Part shown: positions 58,082 to 64,000 of the stretch, piece by piece | Position numbering within the stretch: the first letter of the stretch is position 1 | How the letters are laid out: each line of letters opens with the position of its first letter | Position numbers and translations under genes: made by a program | DNA from: Trematomus loennbergii | Taxonomy: Eukaryota; Chordata; Actinopteri; Perciformes; Nototheniidae | Length of the DNA stretch: 64,000 bases | Reading direction: 5' to 3' | NCBI GenBank assembly: GCA_012861695.1 | Contig: JAAOOA010000434.1 | Location: forward strand, 248,001-312,000 | The notes under the pieces: generated by a model | What the model was told of the DNA's origin: nothing | Databases searched by the model: none | Seen by the model: the letters and a program-made list of their open reading frames with translations, nothing else

Positions 58082-58514
58082 CTAAATGTGTAGCTTGTAT
58101 GTCCTGAGGAAAATCTAATTACAGGATTAAAACTAATCCCATTGTACCAGTCACAAAACTCCCTAGTTACAGTTGTGTTGACTGCAGCCTATTTGTGTGA
58201 CAAATGACCCATCATTTACAGCCATTAATCACTTCCTTAATGTGGCTGTCCACTGGGACTCTGTAGGGACACAACTTTCGTAACTCTTCTCACTTCTTCC
58301 CCAATCTGTTTAATGAAAGTGAAAACATACTTGAATTAATCGAGGCTGATTAAATACTGTAGGTCTGATTCAGAAGGTATTTTCGGATCTGCAGCAGGTA
58401 AGTGTGCTGTAACCAGGACATACGAAGAACTACATAAATATGATTTATAGCATTCAACCATCTTATTACCTGGCTGCGTCTGTGAGCTGTCATTGCGGAC
58501 ACACTCACACATAC

Positions 58515-59732
<1,218 letters not shown>

Positions 59733-60038
59733 GCCGCGTTCACACCGGAGTACTTTTCACCGTACTTTTCGCGTTTAGTTCCGTGAGTACCCCTTATGTC
59801 GCGTTCACACCAAAAATCGTACTTAATCTCGGATACCCCCATTTTTAGAGCCCGCTGGGAGAGCGTACTTTTCTGTGGGTGAAAAGTGCCCCAAAAGTGC
59901 CCCAGTGCTGATTGGCTGGGCGAATTGCAAACCACGCCCGTACAACTGTGAAAATGTTGTGTGGAGACGCCATTGTTTTTCCTCGCTACAAAAACCCAAC
60001 GCACCCACGGAGCGTTGGGTTTGTTTTTGAAAGCAGTT

Positions 60039-61987
60039 ATGGCAAGCATCAAGAAATATGAGGAGGTGTCGGCGCTTCTGGAGATCTACGCCGAGGACGC
60101 GACCCAGGGAATGCTACTGAAGCCAGTTCAGTAGCTTTCACTCGACCTGGGAATCGTGCACAGCCGGCTAAAAATAAAGAAACTCAGGACTACAAACGGC
60201 GGATTCAGTGGCCAACGATGACTACCACGACGAAGGTAAAATCAACTACATGCACTGGGGTTTTAATCTGCACAATAATGGTCTCAGATGTACTTTTATT
60301 TGCTCAGTAGATCAAGCTAGCCATGCTAGGCTGAATAGGCTAACACCGGCCCCGAGCTAGCTACATCTAGCTAGCTAGATATTCTCGGCCGCTATGAAAA
60401 CGTTTTGACTTGTGAATAACTGTGCAGTGTTTCTGTAATTTGCTTCACTAACTCATGGCACTAATCGTCTGTTTCAGGCGAGGATGGACAACTCTCGGGA
60501 TTGGAAACAAGCAAGCTTTGCATTCTAGATCACAGCGCTAGCTCGTCCTCCTTACCAGCAACCAAACGCAAAGGTACACACACTGTAACTTTGTCTTGAA
60601 AGAACGTTACGCATCGAACTGATGTTCACAATCATGTTTATTTCATAATATTCATCATATTTTATGTTTAACTTGCCTCAACAACATTAAACAAAGTTCA
60701 AGCATACATGAAGCACTCTTCAAAAAGGAACAATCCTCCGTGTTTGAACCTCTTAAATCGCTGCATAGCCGATTTATTTGGACTGGATTATCCCAGAGAG
60801 GCTAAACATTCTTTATAACACAGTTTCAGATTTGTGAAACCTTTAATTCTATTTGTGAAAATACAAAAAGAGAGATTTTAGTGCTTTTTCGCATCCTGGC
60901 CACATTAGACCAGGTCCTGATCTAAAACCACTATACCTAGACTCATCAAATCTGGACTGGATTATCCCAGAGAGGCTAAACATTCTTTATAACACAGTTT
61001 CAGATTTGTGAAACCTTAATTCTATTTGTAAAAATACAAAAAAGGGAGATTTCAGTGCTTTTTACATGTAGACCACATTAGACCAGGTCCTGATCTAAAA
61101 CCACTATACCTAGACTCATCAAATCTGGACTGGATTATCCCAGAGAGGTCTAAACATTCTTTATAACACAGTTTCAGATTTGTGAAACCTTAATTCTATT
61201 TGTGAAAATACAAAAAAGGGAGATTTCAGTGCTTTTTTACATGTAGACCACATTAGACCAGGTCCTGATCTAAAACCACTATACCTAGACTCATCAAATC
61301 TGGACTGGATTATCCCAGAGAGGCTAAACATTCTTTATAACACAGTTTCAGATTTGTGAAACCTTAATTCTATTTGTGAAAATACAAAAAAGGAGATTTC
61401 AGTGCTTTTTACATGTAGACCACATTAGACCAGGTCCTGATCTAAAACCACTATACCTAGACTCATCAAATCTGGACTGGATTATCCCAGAGAGGCTAAA
61501 CATTCTTTATAACACAGTTTCAGATTTGTGAAACCTTAATTCTATTTGTGAAAATACAAAAAAGGGAGATTTCAGTGCTTTTTTACATGTAGACCACATT
61601 AGACCAGGTCCTGATCTAAAACCACTATACCTAGACTCATCAAATCTGGACTGGATTATCCCAGAGAGGCTAAACATTCTTTATAACACAGTTTCAGATT
61701 TGTGAAACCTTAATTCTATTTGTGAAAATACCAAAAAAACATTCCTAGTATGTTGTAAAACTACATGGCGACTAAACAGATCTTGTATCTTGCTTATTTT
61801 CCCCTCTTAGGAAAGCGGACACGGGATGCGAATTTCTTTGACACCGCCCAGGCGTTGGAGGACCGGCGTGCCGTGGTGAAAGAGTCGATGCACGGGGATC
61901 AGATGGTGCTGTTCACCAAGGCCCAGGAAACGGAGGACAAGATGCTCACCAGTTCATTTTATATTATTGTTATTACTGTTATTATAT
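60039..61987 (+). pseudogene. Harbinger Myb/SANT-like protein, three exons
   Basis: Exon 1 (60039-60235) opens MASIKKYEEVSALLEIYAED and is degraded internally. It ends with a donor GACGAAG|GTAAAA. Exon 2 (60478-60573; EDGQLSGLETSKL to LPATKRK) is bounded by TTTCAG and AAAG|GTACAC. Exon 3 starts at 61811 after CCTCTTAG and reads GKRTRDANFFDTAQALEDRR, then a charged segment. The exon 2-3 junction is in phase (KRK|GKRTRD), matching the basic KRK...R motif and following helix of Harbinger Myb-like proteins. The real C-terminus is lost, and the frame runs into hydrophobic intron-like sequence (IIVITVII). The protein would help the nuclease bind the element's ends. Confidence 0.6.
60781..61738 (+). 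repeat. 174-bp tandem array, about 5.5 units
   Basis: Units begin GACTGGATTATCCCAGAGAG at 60781, 60955, 61128, 61303, 61475 and 61649 (spacings 174, 173, 175, 172 and 174). The first unit is the most diverged (it has GCATCCTGGCC where the later units have a TACATGTAGACC segment). The other units differ by a few bases and by the length of an A-run. The array lies wholly within Harbinger element 2, in the intron before Myb exon 3. Confidence 0.97.
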
Positions 61988-62447
61988 AGTCTTGATACAA
62001 CTGACACTTTATTTTATATTGATAATGTTAATTTACATGTACAACTTCTATTTTATTTACATTAAAAATGTGAACTTCTATTTACTGTTAAACAGATCCT
62101 GTAGCTTGCTTATTTCTCCTGACACTTTATCTTTAGTGACCTGTGTAGCATCCTATACATCACATGTAAGTGATTATTCTGATACCATCATGTTTCATCG
62201 GTTATAAACTGGCAAAGCTTTATTTGTCATTTATTTATCATCAATGTTGCAACCTTGTGGAGGAATGGCAGGGGCACATACACAAATATGATAATTTATA
62301 TCATTTTAAATATTATTTGACCTAAAACTAAATGTTTTTATGATTGTCCTCTGAGGAGGACATGGGGATTTGCAAACTTTTAATTCCCCCCCCCATTTTA
62401 CACAACACAAAATGGAGTCCACTATGGGCCGAAACTAACATGTATGT

Positions 62448-62990
62448 TTATGGCAGACGGATGCAGTGGGTCTCAGGAAGATAAATAATAACGGTGGGTT
62501 TGCTGCTGAGCCTATTTACTGTGCATACAACACACCTGGCACAGTTTATTGTTATTATATTGCCACACTGTACACTATTGTAATGTTGCCTGTCTTGACT
62601 GGAAAATAAAAGAGAAACAAAAGCACTGTACAAAAGATCATCTTTATTGTCAAAATGTTTACAATTTACACGCTGTTCAGATGCCTCATAAAGCTGGGTC
62701 GCCGGTAAGGCAGTCCATTCGTCCCTGTACTCATTACTTTCACAAAGGTTATGTAATATGCAACATGCTGCCACCTGGATGTGATCTTGTCCATCTTGCA
62801 GTCGTTTCTTTTCATCAAGCACCGCCACCTGCCCTTCAGTCTGCCAAAAGCGTTCTCCACCACCACTCGTGCTCGGCTTGTTTTGTTATTGTACGCAAGT
62901 TGCTCAGGCTGCATTAACTCAGTTACAAAGCTGTATAACATGAGCACAAACAGCACAACTTCAGTCGACTCCATCTCCATCATGTCTGAG
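62448..62990 (-). pseudogene. Harbinger nuclease, internally deleted
   Basis: The minus-strand frame from 62983 reads MMEMESTEVVLFVLMLYSFV, then passes directly into LAYNNKTSRARVVVENAFGR and LKGRWRCLMKRND, the C-terminal catalytic block of HARBI1-like nucleases (the Glu of VENAFGRLK is the third acidic residue). A second frame (62828-62448) continues AACCILHNLCESNEYRDEW. The N-terminal start is thus fused to the last catalytic block, with the part holding the first two Asp residues deleted, and there is a frameshift near 62750. Element 1 keeps the N-terminal block that is missing here. Confidence 0.85.
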
Positions 62991-63331
62991 GTCGGAAGGT
63001 AAACAACAGACGCCTAATGTACAGCGAGTGGGTGGGCGTCGCAGTATACGCGGGAAGTTTTTCTTCTTCTTCTCTTGTTTTGCAGCGGATTGCAAACAAC
63101 TTTAAGGTGCATACCGCCACCTACTGTACTCGCCGTGAAGTGGTTTGTGGCCTGCCAGTAAAGCCAAAGCAGAAGAAGAAGAAGTGACGTCAGCGGCTCA
63201 TTTGCGTAATCTTCCCTCAGGGAAAAGTACTCCGGTGTGAACGCGATCTGTACTAAGTGCCCTGGGGTTAAAAGCGCCGGGGCTCTTAGTGCCGGAACTA
63301 AGTACAGGAAAGTACTTGGTGAACGCGGCTA

Positions 63332-63858
63332 TTGTAGCCATGCCTCATATTGCTCAAACCCCTCTTTTGCAGGGTTATGGCTAGAAAGGATCCGTCTTGT
63401 GTAAATATGACGTCACGTTCTCGTTGTAATCGGAGCGGCTCGGAAACACATCTACAGCAGTAACATGCAACATACACATTAATGCAGCAGCAATATTAAT
63501 AGAGAAACATCAGACATAATAGTAAAACACTGAAAGGGAACATTTTATTGCACCAGGAGCTATCTTGGGACTTTTACTGCGACAACGTTGACTTGCCTGT
63601 GAATAAAAAATAAACCATAGTGTCGGTGATCTACAGTGTTGTCATTCTTCTTTGAACAGCAAGACCGCTAACACCCTATTTCAACAATCACACTCCCTGT
63701 AATTGACATACTTAATAGATAGTTTAGCTTCTCACCATCATTTGCTGTGGCCCACTGATGTTAACGATCGTAACTGAAAGGCTGCCTGCCAAACGTAAAC
63801 ATTCAGCCACGTGACTTGTAAACTCTCGCGAGAGTTTTACACAAGACCATATGGCGCG
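63332..63858. other. No gene recognised
   Basis: A spacer of about 530 bp between two Harbinger elements, with no long frame. The first 80 bp look like the continuation of the MITE interrupted at 59732. Confidence 0.4.
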
Positions 63859-64000
63859 CCGCGTTCACACCGGAGTACTTTTCCCACAATAGTTAATCAG
63901 AACTACGATATATTTGCGTTCACACCAAAAAGCCCCAGGAACTAAATTAGTTCATCAGAACCATTTTTACCCGCTTTTCAGTCCTTCGTGGGAGAAAAAG
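63859..64000 (+). mobile_element. Left end of a third Harbinger element (cut by window)
   Basis: CCGCGTTCACACCGGAGTAC and the following CCACAATAGTTAATCAGAAC closely match the left end of element 1 (34998 onward), including the second GCGTTCACACCAAAA motif and GCTTTTCAGTCC. The rest lies beyond the window. Confidence 0.8.

Larger units (their letters stand above)
59733..63329 (+). mobile_element. PIF/Harbinger element 2, 3.6 kb
   Basis: The termini GCCGCGTTCACACCGGAGTA and ACTTGGTGAACGCGGC are flanked by TA on both sides (59731-59732 and 63330-63331). A spliced Myb-like gene runs on the plus strand and a nuclease remnant on the minus strand, with a 174-bp satellite array between Myb exons 2 and 3. 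Subterminal copies of the terminal motif (e.g. AAAGTACTCCGGTGTGAACG at 63226) recur inside the right end. Confidence 0.88.

Noticed and set aside
60781..61738. Regular repeat array that could look like a CRISPR array
   Set aside because: The units are 174 bp with no short repeat/unique spacer pattern, the context is a fish transposon, and there are no cas genes.

Overview
This is vertebrate DNA from a bony fish, most likely a percomorph teleost. The evidence is intron-containing genes with GT-AG splice sites, long (CA)n and (TG)n microsatellites, a B-type natriuretic peptide gene with the teleost ring sequence, and a dense collection of fish repeats: Tc1, hAT, PIF/Harbinger, piggyBac-like and TTAA-target elements, an L2-like LINE, tRNA-derived SINEs, solo LTRs and foldback elements. 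Almost everything in the window is transposon-derived. The one host gene I can name with confidence is nppb (exons at 14382-14495, 15025-15298 and 15407-15417). A second, weak host candidate is a three-exon minus-strand gene at 30731-32164 with a 54-residue reading frame.

Layout. 0-10 kb: a full-length but frameshifted Tc1 element (1013-2619), a decayed minus-strand transposon-type gene with a PHD finger (about 4560-7766) that is split by a MITE, and two more terminal-inverted-repeat elements. 11.5-13.3 kb: a foldback element and a hAT-like element filled with a minisatellite. 13.9-17.1 kb: nppb, then a hAT remnant that has received a SINE and a piggyBac-like MITE. 17.8-24.9 kb: an L2-like LINE with broken endonuclease and reverse transcriptase frames, then a hAT with a perfect 8-bp target duplication that contains a second hAT in its intron. 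27-30 kb: two further hATs with perfect 8-bp duplications and a piggyBac-like MITE. 33.4-53.2 kb: a nest of long-arm foldback elements (termini CAAC...GTTG, 7-bp target duplications) carrying Harbinger, LINE, MITE, LTR and TTAA-element insertions. 53.2-59.6 kb: mostly unique-looking AT-rich DNA with microsatellites and one solo LTR. 59.7-63.3 kb: a second Harbinger element with a 174-bp tandem array in an intron. The left end of a third begins at about 63859.

Working relations. The Harbinger copies use the two-gene plan of that superfamily, with a Myb/SANT-like protein on one strand and a nuclease on the other. Each copy keeps only part of the nuclease, so neither is autonomous. The foldback families share terminal motifs and internal modules and have inserted into one another, which makes 33-53 kb the most interesting part of the window. 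Positions of splice sites, target duplications and repeat arms were read by eye. Family names rest on motif recognition and not on a database search.
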